DNA from: Saprospiraceae bacterium
GTDB taxonomy: Bacteria > Bacteroidota > Bacteroidia > Chitinophagales > Saprospiraceae
Assembly: GCA_016719855.1 (NCBI GenBank)
Contig: JADJYH010000007.1
Location: forward strand, 124,001 to 188,000
DNA: 64,000 nucleotides
Reading direction: 5' to 3'
Of this stretch, positions 17,605 to 27,986 are shown piece after piece. The notes below the pieces were generated by a model that did not search any database, had not been told where the DNA came from, and saw only the letters and a program-made list of their open reading frames with translations. The first letter of the stretch is position 1. Each line of letters starts with the position of its first letter. The translations under genes and the position numbers were made by a program.

Positions 17605-20600
17605 CTACCCCAACAACTCCGCCAACTCATCCCTCGAAAACGCCACCCCATCCCCCGTAGCGAGTATCTCGCCCGCCAGCGCCGCTTTCCGCTCCTGCAT
17701 TTTCAAAATCTTCTCCTCAATGGTATCCTTGGCAATGAACTTCACGGCCACCACCTTCTCCGTCTGTCCAATCCGGTGCGCCCGTGCGATGGCCTGGTCT
17801 TCCACGAAAGGGTTCCACCACGGGTCGAGCACGAAGACGTAGTCCGCAGCCGTGAGGTTCAGTCCTACCCCACCCGCTTTGGTGGTGATGAGAAATGCCT
17901 GCACCGTCGGGTCGCTGCTGAACTTGTCCACCGCCTGCTTCCGCTGCGCCTGCGAAACCCCGCCCGTCAGCCAAGCGTAGGCATAGCCCGCCTCCTCGAA
18001 ATGCGCCCGGAAGATTTGCAAGTACCGCTCGAACGAACTGAACATCAGCACCTTATGCCCTGCCCGCCGTATCGTCTCGAAGTACTCAACTACGTCATTG
18101 AACTTGCCGCTTTCGATTGCGGATTGCGGAGCATTCAATTGCGGATTGGGATTGCGGATTGCGGATTGGGGGCTGCAGGGTTTGCTTCGGAATTGGGAAT
18201 TTCAGATTGGGCAGGCTCCCAATCCGCAATCCGCAATCCGCAATCCGCAATCGAGGAATCCGCAATCAATCCGGGGTGATTGGCAATCTGCCGCAGCCGC
18301 ATCAGCGCCGCCAGCACGGCAATCCGGTTTTGCGGCTGTGCAGGGTCGAGTTTCAATATTTGGTTTCGCACAGCGCTCTTCTCCTGCTCGTAAAGCTTGC
18401 GCTGCGCCTCAGTCATTTCGGTGTAGAAGACCAGTTCCGTCAGCGGAGGCAGTTCGGGAGCCACCTCCTCCTTGGTGCGGCGCAGGAGGTAGGGCTGCAC
18501 GAGGCGGCGCAGTTCGGCCTTTTTCACCTCGTCCTGCTTTTTCTCGATGGGCTGGATGAAATGCTTTTTGAAATAGCCAAAACTGCCCAACATGCCGGGA
18601 TTGAGGAACTGCATCTGCGCCCAGAGGTCGGCCAAGGAGTTCTCGATGGGCGTACCGCTGAGGCTGATTTTGTGCTTCGCAACGAGTTCGCCAACGGCCT
18701 TGAACACGGCGCTTTCGGGGTTTTTGATGTACTGGCTTTCGTCCAGCACCACGTATTCCCATTCGATTTTGCGGAGCAAATCCATGTCCATGCGGGCGGT
18801 CTGGTAGGTCGTCAGCACGAGGTCGTAGCGGGCGAGGATGCGGGCGTCCTTCGTGCGCTGCGAGCCGATATGCTTGCAAATGCTGATGCCGGGGGCGAAT
18901 TTTTTCACCTCTCGCTCCCAGTTGAAAACGAGGGAGGAGGGGAGGACGATGAGGGCTTTGAGGGGAGGTATTTCGGATTGCGGATTTCGGATTGCGGATT
19001 GGAGGGCTGCTAAATCTCGTGGGGTCCCGGGGGCCGCGCCCGCGCCTGCGAAATCCGAAATCAATTGTTCTTTGGCATGGAGGAGGACCGCCAGCGTTTG
19101 CAACGTTTTCCCCAAGCCCATGTCGTCGGCGAGGCAGGCCCCGAGGTTTTCCCGGTAGTGGTTGGCCAGCCAGCTTGCACCCTCTAACTGGTAGGGCCGA
19201 AGCGTGGCCTTCAATAGCGCAGGTTGCTCAAAATTAACAGGTTCAGCAGCCGCTGAATCCGCAATCCGCAATCCCCAATCCGCAATCAAAGGCCGCTGGC
19301 TCTTCGCCAACCGAAGCCCGTCCCCATCGAGCTGCCCCAAGTGCGCCAGCCCATGAAACCTCGCCATCCACTCGGCGGGGATGATGAAAAACGAGCCATC
19401 GGGCAGTTCGTACCAGCGGTTCTCCGTGCGGATATGATTGACCAGCCTCGCAAACGGGAACTCGTACTCCCCTACCCTAACGGTGATTCGCAGGTCGAAC
19501 CAGTCGTTGACCAACTGCACGTCCTGCGACCATTCTGCCGAGCGTAGGCTGATTTTTTTATCCTCAAAAACGGGCATGTCCAGCGTAAAGCCTGCCGCTG
19601 CCAGCGCTGGCGATTGCTCCCGCAGCCATTCCACCATGCGGAAAAGCGGGTCGTCGTCGGTTTTCGTTTTTTCGTTATTTCTATACTGCCAAAGGCTGCC
19701 TTCAGTTTGCACCAAATCAAATCCAGTGAGCTTGTCGAGGTAGGCTTGCTCGGCCTCCGGCTGGCGGCGCACCTGCATCACCCGTATCTCGCCCGCGTCA
19801 TCGAAGTGCAGCGCGGTGCGCATTTGCCGTGGGTCGTTCTGGGGAAACTGGGTGCCGAGGTAGCGGAAACTCACCGCCAGCAGCCATTCGTTTTTGAACA
19901 GGTGCTTTGTCAGCGCCAGCTCGCAGCCCTCAATTTTTCGGGTGGAAGTCACCTCGAATCCCTCAGCCTCTATCTCCGCCCGTTCCGCCGCTTTCAGGAT
20001 GAATTTTTGGAAATACTCCTTCACCATGTGGTTCGGCACGGGCTGCTCATCACGGGTCATGAACGGTTTGAGCATGTTGCCGTTCAGGCCGGGCAGCAGG
20101 TACAGCACGTCGCCGACCAGCACCCAGCCGGGATGGTTCGTGAGCACGATGGGCTGCTTCCAGCGCACCAGCCAGCGCTCCTCACTTGTGGCCGTGCCTC
20201 CTGTCGTGAAGTTGAGGCGGTAGATGATTTTGTCCTTCGTCTTTCGGAAGATGAGGTGGGGGATGATTTCCGAGTCCGGGTAGCGCACCAGCACGTCCTT
20301 CATCATCACCTTCTTGGCGGCCATGAAGGTGAGCGGCAGGCGGTGCTCCACCATTTTTTTCAAAAAAACATCCATCTGGCGGTGGACATATCGCTCTGCA
20401 ATGGGCTTGATGTCGGGGTTTTGTAGCAGCTCGTCGAGGGGCTTGGGCTTGCCCTTGGGCGGATTGAACTTGGCCTCAAATGCACGTTCCGACAGGCTCT
20501 CGATGAGGTCGAACAATTGCGCTAGCAGCGGCGACCCTCAATGCCGTAGCTGCCGATGGTGATGGGGGAAGCCGTTTGTAGCAGGAAGTTCAGCGTTCCG

Positions 20601-20701
20601 TCGGCGTCCGTCCCGACAATGTTCGCCCCCGGCAGGTACCAGCCCCCGGGCAGGTAGCGGCGCAGGTCGAAGACGACGGTGGCTTGGCCGGGTTTGTTCA
20701 T
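17605..20701 (-). CDS. SNF2/Swi2-family DEAD/DEAH helicase, interrupted by repeat elements
   Basis: The start at 20701 (MNKPGQATVVFDLRRYLPGGWYL) precedes a frame change near 20535 that joins GIEG to LLAQLFDLIESLSERAF. About 1030 residues. Helicase motifs: I DDMGLGKTLQT (about 522), II VVLDESQYIKNP (about 652), III LSGTPIENS (about 680), V/VI TKAGGVGLNLTAADYVFVLDPWWNP and IARAHRIGQTEKV (about 978). Three GATTGCG-type elements lie inside. Those at 19255-19288 and 18971-19063 keep the frame and add LIADWGLRIADS and LAALQSAIRNPQSEI. The one at 18115-18271, between ANHPGL and SGKFNDVVEYF, changes the frame. A reader would see two ORFs (20516-18135 and 18138-17605). SNF2 proteins remodel DNA-protein complexes; the specific role here is unknown. 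Confidence 0.88.
18115..18271. repeat. GATTGCG palindromic element inside the SNF2 gene (frame-breaking)
   Basis: Left arm of tandem GATTGCG/GGATTGG units (18115-18169), a unique centre of about 50 nt, and a right arm of tandem CAATCCG units (18217-18271). It separates two conserved parts of the helicase and shifts the frame. Confidence 0.85.
18971..19063. repeat. GATTGCG palindromic element inside the SNF2 gene (in frame)
   Basis: The left arm TTTCGGATTGCGGATTTCGG and following units (18971-19002), a GC-rich centre, and the right arm AAATCCGAAATC (19051-19062). It lies between helicase motifs I and Ia and preserves the reading frame. Confidence 0.8.
19255..19288. repeat. Single-arm GATTGCG repeat inside the SNF2 gene (in frame)
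   Basis: Four tandem AATCCGC/AATCCCC units, encoding LIADWGLRIADS on the minus strand, just before the conserved RPYQLEGASWL. Only one arm is present. Confidence 0.75.
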
Positions 20702-20887
20702 CGTTTTTCGGGCGAAGGTAGGAAGGGATTTCGGGTTTCAACTAGCCCTGTCGTTGCCAAAAAAAAGTTTTCTTATGAAAAGCCTGTGCCTCAAAAAACC
20801 TGCTTTACTTTTTTCACCAGTAGCTACCTTTGGCCCCAAGCCCGGAGGCCCGGGCATTTTGTTACCATCTAAACATCATCCTTCAAA

Positions 20888-21364
20888 ATGAAAAACTCGC
20901 TTTTCGTCGCCGCATGCCTGATGGCACTGGCTTCCTGCCAAAATTCAGGCTCCACCGGCACCGCCGACACCACAGCCGTTGATTCCACGGCCACCGCACC
21001 AGCCGCCGAACCTGCCGCTGCGCAACCCGCTTGCTACCTGTTCGCCGAAGGGCAGGACAGCACCACGGTCAGTCTCAACATCTCCGCCGACGGCACGGTG
21101 ACTGGCTCCTACGACTGGACACCGTGGCAAAAGGACGGCGCTCACGGTACGCTCACCGGCAAAAAAGAGGGCGACCTGCTCAAGTTGATGTACGATTACA
21201 CCATCGAAGGCTCCAACCAGCAACAGGAAATGGTGCTGAAAATGACCGGCGACCAACTCGCCGAAGGCGAGGGCGAACTGACGGAGGGCGAGGGCGGCGT
21301 TTTGAAAATCAAGGACGCCTCGAAGTTGACCTGGAAGCAGTTTGTAAAGGTGGCCTGTAAGTAA
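20888..21364 (+). CDS. Small lipoprotein of unknown function
   Basis: A 158-residue protein with a lipoprotein signal (MKNSLFVAACLMALASC, Cys17) and a T/A-rich linker to about residue 45. A compact ~110-residue domain follows: ACYLFAEGQDSTTVSLNISADGTVTGSYDWTPWQKDGAHGTLTGKKEGDLLKLMYDYTIEGSNQQQE. The alternating strands suggest a beta-barrel-like fold seen in several Bacteroidota lipoproteins. I do not recognise a named family. The stop codon overlaps the palindromic element that follows. Confidence 0.8.
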   Translation: MKNSLFVAACLMALASCQNSGSTGTADTTAVDSTATAPAAEPAAAQPACYLFAEGQDSTTVSLNISADGTVTGSYDWTPWQKDGAHGTLTGKKEGDLLKLMYDYTIEGSNQQQEMVLKMTGDQLAEGEGELTEGEGGVLKIKDASKLTWKQFVKVACK

Positions 21365-21499
21365 GTTGGCAGTTCGACAGTGGGCAGTTGGCAGTCAGTC
21401 TTGGAGTCTTGCAGCCCATTAGTCTTAGGTCGTCAACCACGAGACTGACTAAGCAACTGTCAAACTGACTGCAAACTGCCCGCTGTCAAACTGCCAACT
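21363..21499. repeat. Palindromic element of AGTTGGCAGTTTGACAG units
   Basis: Left arm AGTTGGCAGTTCGACAGTGG plus GCAGTTGGCAGTCAGTCTTG (21364-21403). Right arm is the inverted equivalent, ACTGTCAAACTGACTGCAAA and onward to CTGCCAACT (21456-21499). The loop is about 50 nt. It begins within the stop codon of the preceding lipoprotein gene and could act as a terminator. Confidence 0.8.
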
Positions 21500-21556
21500 C
21501 CAAGATTAACTCATCCCTGTCCTAGATTAGGATGCGATTAGAATTGCGCACTTCCG

Positions 21557-21586
21557 TTGGTGCTTTTTTGTAAAGCACTAATTTTG
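21557..21586 (+). promoter_or_regulatory. Putative Bacteroidota promoter upstream of the carbon-uptake locus
   Basis: TAATTTTG at 21579-21586 matches the -7 consensus TAnnTTTG; TTGG at 21557-21560 lies 18 nt upstream where the -33 TTTG element is expected. It leaves a 5' leader of about 105 nt before sulP. Confidence 0.4.
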
Positions 21587-21697
21587 CATCGGGTTAAAAT
21601 TCCAGCCTTCATAATCAAAGTTCTACCCAAACACAACCATCCCTGCTGCGGTCATGTGACCACAGGAGCGGGAAGGGCATGAAAATTATTCACAGCT

Positions 21698-23272
21698 ATG
21701 CAACTATATTCCAAGCACTTCAAAACAGACGTACTGTCTGGCATGGTCGTTTTTTTGGTCGCATTGCCGCTATGTCTTGGCATTGCCTTGGCCAGTGGCG
21801 CACCATTGTTTTCGGGCATCATCGCAGGTATCATTGGTGGCATTGTGGTCGGGCTTTTGAGCAGCTCGCAGTTGAGCGTATCGGGGCCAGCCGCTGGTTT
21901 GACGGCCATCGTTCTGGTGGCAATCACGAGCTTGGGCAGTTACGAAACCTTTCTGTTGGCGGTGGTCATCGCCGGAGCGATGCAACTGCTGCTGGGCTTC
22001 GCCAAAGCAGGCACTATTTCCAACTACCTGCCCTCCAACGTCATCGAAGGGATGCTCACGGCCATCGGCATCATCATCATCCTCAAACAACTCCCCCATG
22101 CCATCGGCTACGACGTGGACCACGAGGGCGATTTTTTCTTCATCGAAAAAGGGACGGGGCACAACACGTTTTCTGCCATCATTGACGCCATCAATTTCTC
22201 GCACTTGGGCGCCATCTTGGTCTCCGCCATTTCGTTGGCCATCCTGATTGCCTGGAACAAAATTGCATTCCTAAAAAACATAAAAGCACTGCCTGGCGCA
22301 TTGGTGGCCGTCGTTGTGGGCGTGGTCATCAACGAGGTTTTCAAAGCTACTGGCTCAAGCCTCGCCATCGGCCAAGAACACTTGGTGAACCTGCCGATGC
22401 CAGCCTCTTTCGACGAGTTCATCGGGCAATTTTCAGCCCCCGATTTTTCGGCCATTTCCAACGCCAATATGTGGATAGTGGCGGCTACCATCGCCGCCGT
22501 GGCGAGCATCGAGACCCTGCTCTGCATCGAAGCGGCAGACAAGATGGACCCACTGAAACGGTTCACCAACACCAACATCGAACTAAAAGCACAGGGCGTC
22601 GGCAATATGCTGAGCGGCTTGCTGGGTGGCCTCCCCATGACCTCGGTCATCGTGCGCACCTCGGCAAATGTGAACTCCGGTGCCCGCACCAAAGTTGCGG
22701 CCATCGCCCACGGTGTCTTTCTGCTCATTGCCGTGCTGGCCATCCCCAGCATCTTGAACAAAATCCCGCTGGCTTGCCTCGCTGCCATCCTGCTGATGAT
22801 CGGCTACAAACTGGCCAGCCCCACCGTGTTCAAGCACATGTGGCACAGCGGCAAGTACCAGTTCATCCCGTTCATCGCCACGGTGGTGGCCGTCGTGTTC
22901 ACCGACCTGCTGAAGGGCGTGGGCATCGGCATGGTGGTGAGTATTTTCTTCATCCTGCGGGCAAATTTGAAGGTGGCCTATTTCTTCAAAAAAGAGGAAC
23001 ACCACGAGGGCGAGACCGTGAAAATAGAGCTGGCCCAAGAGGTCTCGTTCCTCAACAAAGCGGCCATCAAGCAGACGTTGTCCCATTTGCCCGAAAACAG
23101 CAAGCTGGTCATCAATGCCTCCAACAGTGTTTATATTGATTTCGACGTCATCCAACTGATCCAGGATTTCCTGAAAATCGGCTCGCTGGACAAGAACATA
23201 CAAGTTACCCTCATCGGGTTCAAGGAGCAGTACAAGATTGACGATTCGCCGTCGCATGTGACTTCCGTGTGA
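21698..23272 (+). CDS. SulP-family anion (bicarbonate/sulfate) transporter
   Basis: A 524-residue inner-membrane transporter with about 11-12 hydrophobic spans. The N-terminus (SKHFKTDVLSGMVVFLVALPLCLGIALASGAPLFSGIIAG) is the SulP signature, followed by SQLSVSGPAAGL, the conserved substrate-site helix region. After the last span (about 420) comes a short cytoplasmic STAS-like domain, EVSFLNKAAIKQTLSHLPENSKLVINASNSVYIDFDVIQLIQDFL. In Bacteroidota, SulP genes beside carbonic anhydrase are usually taken as Na+/HCO3- symporters. The next genes (dabA, dabB, carbonic anhydrase) support bicarbonate rather than sulfate. The gap to dabA is 49 nt. Confidence 0.88.
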   Translation: MQLYSKHFKTDVLSGMVVFLVALPLCLGIALASGAPLFSGIIAGIIGGIVVGLLSSSQLSVSGPAAGLTAIVLVAITSLGSYETFLLAVVIAGAMQLLLGFAKAGTISNYLPSNVIEGMLTAIGIIIILKQLPHAIGYDVDHEGDFFFIEKGTGHNTFSAIIDAINFSHLGAILVSAISLAILIAWNKIAFLKNIKALPGALVAVVVGVVINEVFKATGSSLAIGQEHLVNLPMPASFDEFIGQFSAPDFSAISNANMWIVAATIAAVASIETLLCIEAADKMDPLKRFTNTNIELKAQGVGNMLSGLLGGLPMTSVIVRTSANVNSGARTKVAAIAHGVFLLIAVLAIPSILNKIPLACLAAILLMIGYKLASPTVFKHMWHSGKYQFIPFIATVVAVVFTDLLKGVGIGMVVSIFFILRANLKVAYFFKKEEHHEGETVKIELAQEVSFLNKAAIKQTLSHLPENSKLVINASNSVYIDFDVIQLIQDFLKIGSLDKNIQVTLIGFKEQYKIDDSPSHVTSV

Positions 23273-23321
23273 GTATAATTCAGCTTGCGCAAAATTGAAA
23301 TACACCAATAATTCCTGAAGA

Positions 23322-25918
23322 ATGAGAGACGTAGCAACAAAAGCCCACGAGAAAATCGTGGTGAATGGAAAAAGCGTTGTCACTGCGCCAACCCATGTGC
23401 ATATCGGCTTCGACGAGGCGCACGTGCTGCATGAACTCAAGCATTACCTGCCTTCGCAGACGCCGATCAAGGACTTCATCCACCACAATACCCTGCACGG
23501 ATTCCAGCACCTGAAATTTTACGACGCCATCTTCAAGGCGGGCAAGATTTTCGGCTACCAAATCACGCTCCAGTTGACGGAGTTTCGGGAGCTGCACAAA
23601 ATCGGCAGGATAAAAACCGCCGTGCTGGACAAGGTGCTTCGAGACAAAAAAGGGGCAGACGCCCCAGCTTGGAAGGAGAAATTGCTGACCAAAGATTACG
23701 ATACCGCCGTGCCAGCCCGCATCGGCGCACTGCGTGCAAATTGGCGCAGCCAATACAAAATAGACCTCGACGCTGCGGTACACCCGCTGCTGTTCCGGGT
23801 GCTGTGCAGCTACCTCGACCAAGGGATTTCCCTCTGGCGTTTCCCCGTAAAAACCAAGTCCTTTTTGGGTGCCCTTCGGGAAATGGAGCGCAACAGCTTC
23901 AGCAGTTTTTTCAAAACCAAAAGGGCGAAACAACTGCTTCTCAGCGGCAATTGCCAACTGCCCGACCTGCTGAAAATCGTGGTCGGCAAGCCGGAATATT
24001 ACGAGCAGTACCTCTTCGACCAGCAGTTTTCGCACCAGGGCTGGTCGGGCATCGCCGCCGCCATCGAGGACATGCCGCAGACCCTCCTCGACCGCCGGGA
24101 CATCTCGCTGCACGACCTCATTGTTTTTGAACTTTTGCTGGAAATTGACGCACTGGACTTTCATGTTGGCAAAAACTGGGAGCCTCTCTGCAACCGGGTC
24201 ACCGCTCCCCCACTCGACCTTTTTGCCGACGTGCCAAGCTCGGAGTTGCAGGAAGTGTTCATCCTCTGGCAAGATGCCTTCGAGTGGAGCTACTACGACG
24301 AGGTGCTGTCGGGCATCGCTGCGAACAAAAAACGGCAGCAGCCAGCCCCAACCGTAAAGAGTTTTCAGGCAGTTTTTTGCATTGACGAACGTGAGTGCTC
24401 GCTGCGCAGACACGTGGAGGCAATGGACCCCCAGGCCGAAACACTTGGCTCGCCAGGTTTTTTCACGGTCGAGTTTTTCTTCCAGCCGGAAAACGGGCAG
24501 TTTTACGAAAAACTCTGCCCAGCGCCCGTCACCCCAAAGTACCTGATAAAAGAAACGCAATCCAACGAAGTGCGCCCGCACGAACTGCTCTACACCGAAA
24601 AGACGAACACGCTGCTGCCCGGTTTCCTCAGCACGTTGACGCTCGGCTTTGTGTCGGCGGTGCAGTTGTTCCTCAACCAGTTTCGGCCAAAAATGAGTCC
24701 CGCCATCTCCAACGCGTTCACGCACATGCACCATCATTCGGTGTTGAGCATCGAAAATAAAAACTGGACGACCGCGAGAACGACCTGCAAATCGGCTTCA
24801 CGGTGGAGGAAATGACCAATCGAGTAGAAGCGTTTTTGCGGAGCATCGGTTTAGTGAAGGATTTTGCGCCGTTGGTTTACCTCGTCGCACACGGTTCCAG
24901 CAGCGCCAACAACCCGCACCACAGCGCCCACGATTGCGGCGCTTGCAGCGGTCGGCCCGGCTCTGTGAACGCCCGCGTGATGGCGCACATGGCCAACCAT
25001 GCCAAGGTACGCGAACTGCTGAACGCCCGCGGACTGAGCATCCCCGAATGGACGCGGTTCGTCGGCAGCCTGCACGACACGGCCAGCGACCAGATTGCTT
25101 TTTACGACGAACACACCCTCATCGCACAGCACAGGGAGCGCCACAAAGCCAACATCACCATTTGGGAAAAGGCGCTGGATGCCAACGCCAAGGAACGTTC
25201 CCGCCGTTTTGCCTCGATAAAAACCAAGGATAGCTTGAAGAACGTGCGGCAGGAAATTCTCCGCCGCTCTGTATCCATGTTCGAGCCAAGGCCGGAGCTT
25301 GGGCACGGCACCAACACGCTCTGCATCATCGGCAAACGGGATATGACGAAGGGCGTATTCCTCGACCGCCGCGCCTTCCTCAACTCCTACGACCACCGCA
25401 CCGACCCCGACGGCACACTGCTCACGGGCGTGATGCGCCCCATCGGTATCGTCTGCGGCGGCATCAATTTGGAGTATTATTTTTCGAGGGTGGACAATTA
25501 CAAACTCGGCGCTGGCACCAAGTTGCCGCACAACGTGATGGGCCTCATCGGCGTGGCCAATAGCTGCGACGGCGACCTGCGCCCCGGCCTGCCCGTGCAG
25601 ATGATCGAGGTGCACGACCCCGTCCGGCTGCTGGTGGTGGTGGAACACCGCCCCGAAGTGGTGCTGAAGGTCATCCAGACCACCCCAGAAATGTACGAGT
25701 GGTACGTCAACGAATGGGTTCACATCGTGGCGGCCAACCCCGACGACGGGCGGTTTTATTATTTCAAAAATGGCGAATTCAAACCGTACCAACCGCTCGG
25801 CCAGACAGCCGATGTGGTGAGCGATTTTTATCAATTGGTGGAACAAGCCAAGGAAATGGAAACGAACGGCATCGTGGATGCCACGCAGGAAAATTTGCCG
25901 GTTTATCTTTTGAGTTGA
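23322..25918 (+). CDS. dabA: DabA: zinc-binding subunit of the DAB inorganic-carbon pump (frameshift)
   Basis: DUF2309 family protein of about 865 residues. Two frames (23322 to about 24768, and about 24768 to 25918) join if one A is added to the AAAAA run near 24765: HHHSVLSIENKK-LDDRENDLQIGFTVEEM. Predicted zinc/active-site residues of the beta-CA-like site are all present: C353 and D355 in VFCIDERE, H524 in LVAHGSSSANNP and C539 in HDCGACSG. The C-x-D and H-x14-C spacings match those of Halothiobacillus DabA. DabA with the membrane subunit DabB hydrates CO2 to bicarbonate in an energy-coupled, one-way manner. The stop lies inside the palindromic element preceding dabB. Confidence 0.9.
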
Positions 25919-26006
25919 TAAGGGTTGATATGGTTGAGAAGGGTTGATTTCCCGCATGACAACGCCCCTCATCAACCATTATAAACCCTTCTCAACCCTT
26001 CTCAAC
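25914..26006. repeat. Palindromic element of GTTGATAAGG units between dabA and dabB
   Basis: Left arm GTTGATAAGGGTTGATATGG followed by further units; right arm ending in AACCCTTCTCAACCCTTCTC. The centre GCATGACAACGCCCC is shared with the copy at 27889. It overlaps the dabA stop codon (25916-25918) and ends 10 nt before dabB. Confidence 0.85.
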
Positions 26007-26016
26007 TGTAAAACAC

Positions 26017-27887
26017 ATGGAGCAACTTCTTCAACTTTTCATACTCCTCCCATTTTTGGGCCTGCTCATAACCTTGGTGCTGCCGCACAAAAACGAGCGG
26101 GCGATTTCGGGCGTGGTGATTGCCACGGTAGTGGCGCATTTGCTGGGCTTGGTCGGATTTGTGGCCAACTGGCTGCTGAACCAATCCCCCACCCTGGACA
26201 TCAAGCATTTCACCATTTTTGAGCAGGATGACATCGCCATCTTCATTGATTTTTATTTTGACAAAACCACGGCGGTGTTTGGCATTATCGGCTCCGCAAT
26301 TGCGGTCATCGTTGCCTTTTTTAGCCGCACCTACATGCACCGGGAGGCAGGGTTCAAGCGGTATTTTGTCGCCTTCCTTTTCTTTTTTTCGGGGTACAAC
26401 ATCGTGGTCTTCGCCGGGAATTTCGAGACGCTTTTTGCGGGCTGGGAACTGGTGGGCATCACTTCTTTTTTGCTGATCGCGTTTTACCGCGACCGCGACC
26501 TGCCTGTGCGGAATGCGATGAAGGTCGTCTCCATTTACCGCCTCGGCGACGTGGCGCTGATATTGGCCATGTGGATGAGCCACCACCTTTGGCACGAGAA
26601 CATCACGTTTTTTCAACTGAACGATACCGCCGCCGTGCTTGACCACCTGACCGAGCACCAATGGTACGGCGTCTTCATAGCGGGCATGGTGGTGCTGGCG
26701 GCTACCATCAAATCCGCCCAATTCCCGTTCTCCTCCTGGCTGCCCCGTGCGATGGAAGGGCCGACGACCTCCAGCGCCATTTTTTACGGGTCGCTGTCGG
26801 TTCACTTGGGGGTTTTCCTGTTGCTGCGCACCTATCCGTACTGGGAAAGCATCGGCTTCGTCAAGGCGCTGATTTGCTTCATCGGCCTGTTCACTTGCGT
26901 GGTGGCTACGCTGATCGCCCGCGTGCAGCCGACCGTGAAGACGCAGATTGCCTACGCCTCCGTGGCGCAAATCGGGCTGATGTTCATCGAAGTGGCGCTG
27001 GGTTGGCACGTGCTGGCGCTGGTGCATTTTGCGGGGAACGCCTTCCTGCGCACCTACCAGTTGTTGATATCGCCGTCGGTGCTGAGCTACCGGATTCACG
27101 ACATGCTTTTCAGCTTCCGCCCCGGCCCTGCCGAAGAGCATGGAACCTTTTTGCGAAGCTGAAAAACACGGTTTACATGCTCTCCGTCAAGGATTGGAAC
27201 CTCGATTTCGCACTCCTCCATTTCCTTTGGAAACCATTTAAATGGGTGGGAAGCCTGTTTGGTTTTTTGAACAAAACGACGACCGTGCTGCTGCTGACCC
27301 TGTTTTTCCTGTTTGGCTTGTTTGGTTTTTATTTTCAGCAAAGCATTCCCGCAGGGCTGTTCGACGTGCTGCCGTATTTTTACTCCACCCTCAGTTTGGC
27401 TTTGATTTTAAAATCGTTCACCACCAAAGGCGATGCCTTGCGGGCCTGGGGCCTCATCGTGCTGAGCCAGTTGTTCATCGCGGTTTCCATTGCGCTGTTC
27501 AACGACAATTTTGGCCACAACCATATCCTCACCTACCTCAGCGGCTCGGCGGCTTCGGCGGCGGTGGGCTATGTTTGCTTGCGCAAAATCAGGGCGATTG
27601 ACAACGACATCTTCCTGAACCAGTTCCATGGCTACAGCTACGAACAGCCGTTGATTGCTGGTGTTTTTTTGCTGGCATGCTTGGGCATGATCGGTTTGCC
27701 GTTCACACCTACATTCGTTGGTATTGACCTGCTGTTCAACCACCTGCACAAAAAAGAGGTCATCATGGTGGTCATCACTTCCTTGTCCTTTCTGTTCATC
27801 GAGATTGCCATTTTGCGTATCTATGCCCGCGTATTCTTGGGACAGCACAAAAAGACGTTCCATCCGATCGCGTTCAAGTCATCTTGA
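26017..27887 (+). CDS. dabB: DabB: NuoL/MrpA-like membrane subunit of the DAB pump (frameshift)
   Basis: About 623 residues of proton-antiporter (Complex I subunit 5-like) sequence with about 14 spans. It reads from 26017 to near 27141, then must gain one base (probably G in CATGGAACC) to continue ...EEHGNLFAKLKNTVYMLSVKDWN to 27887. Signatures are FAGWELVGITSFLLIAFYRDRDLPVRNAMKV and KSAQFPFSSWLPRAMEGPTTSSA, with the lysine and glutamate positions expected for proton channels. No other nuo/mrp genes are present. The placement directly after dabA makes the DAB assignment much better than NADH dehydrogenase. It would couple proton motive force to DabA-catalysed CO2 hydration. Confidence 0.9.
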
Positions 27888-27888
27888 G

Positions 27889-27980
27889 GTTGATAAGGGT
27901 TGATAAAAGTTGATAAGAGTTGATTGCCAGCATGACGACGCCCCATCAACCCTCATAAACCTTCATCAACCCTTATCAAC
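27889..27980. repeat. Palindromic element of GTTGATAAGG units after dabB
   Basis: Second copy of the element found between dabA and dabB. Left arm GTTGATAAGGGTTGATAAAA and further units, centre GCATGACGACGCCCC, right arm ending CATCAACCCTTATCAAC. It starts 1 nt after the dabB stop and ends 6 nt before the carbonic anhydrase start. Confidence 0.85.
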
Positions 27981-27986
27981 ACATTT

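Noticed and set aside
26017..27887. NADH dehydrogenase subunit 5 (nuoL) of respiratory Complex I
   Set aside because: No other nuo genes; the position after dabA and before carbonic anhydrase fits DabB.
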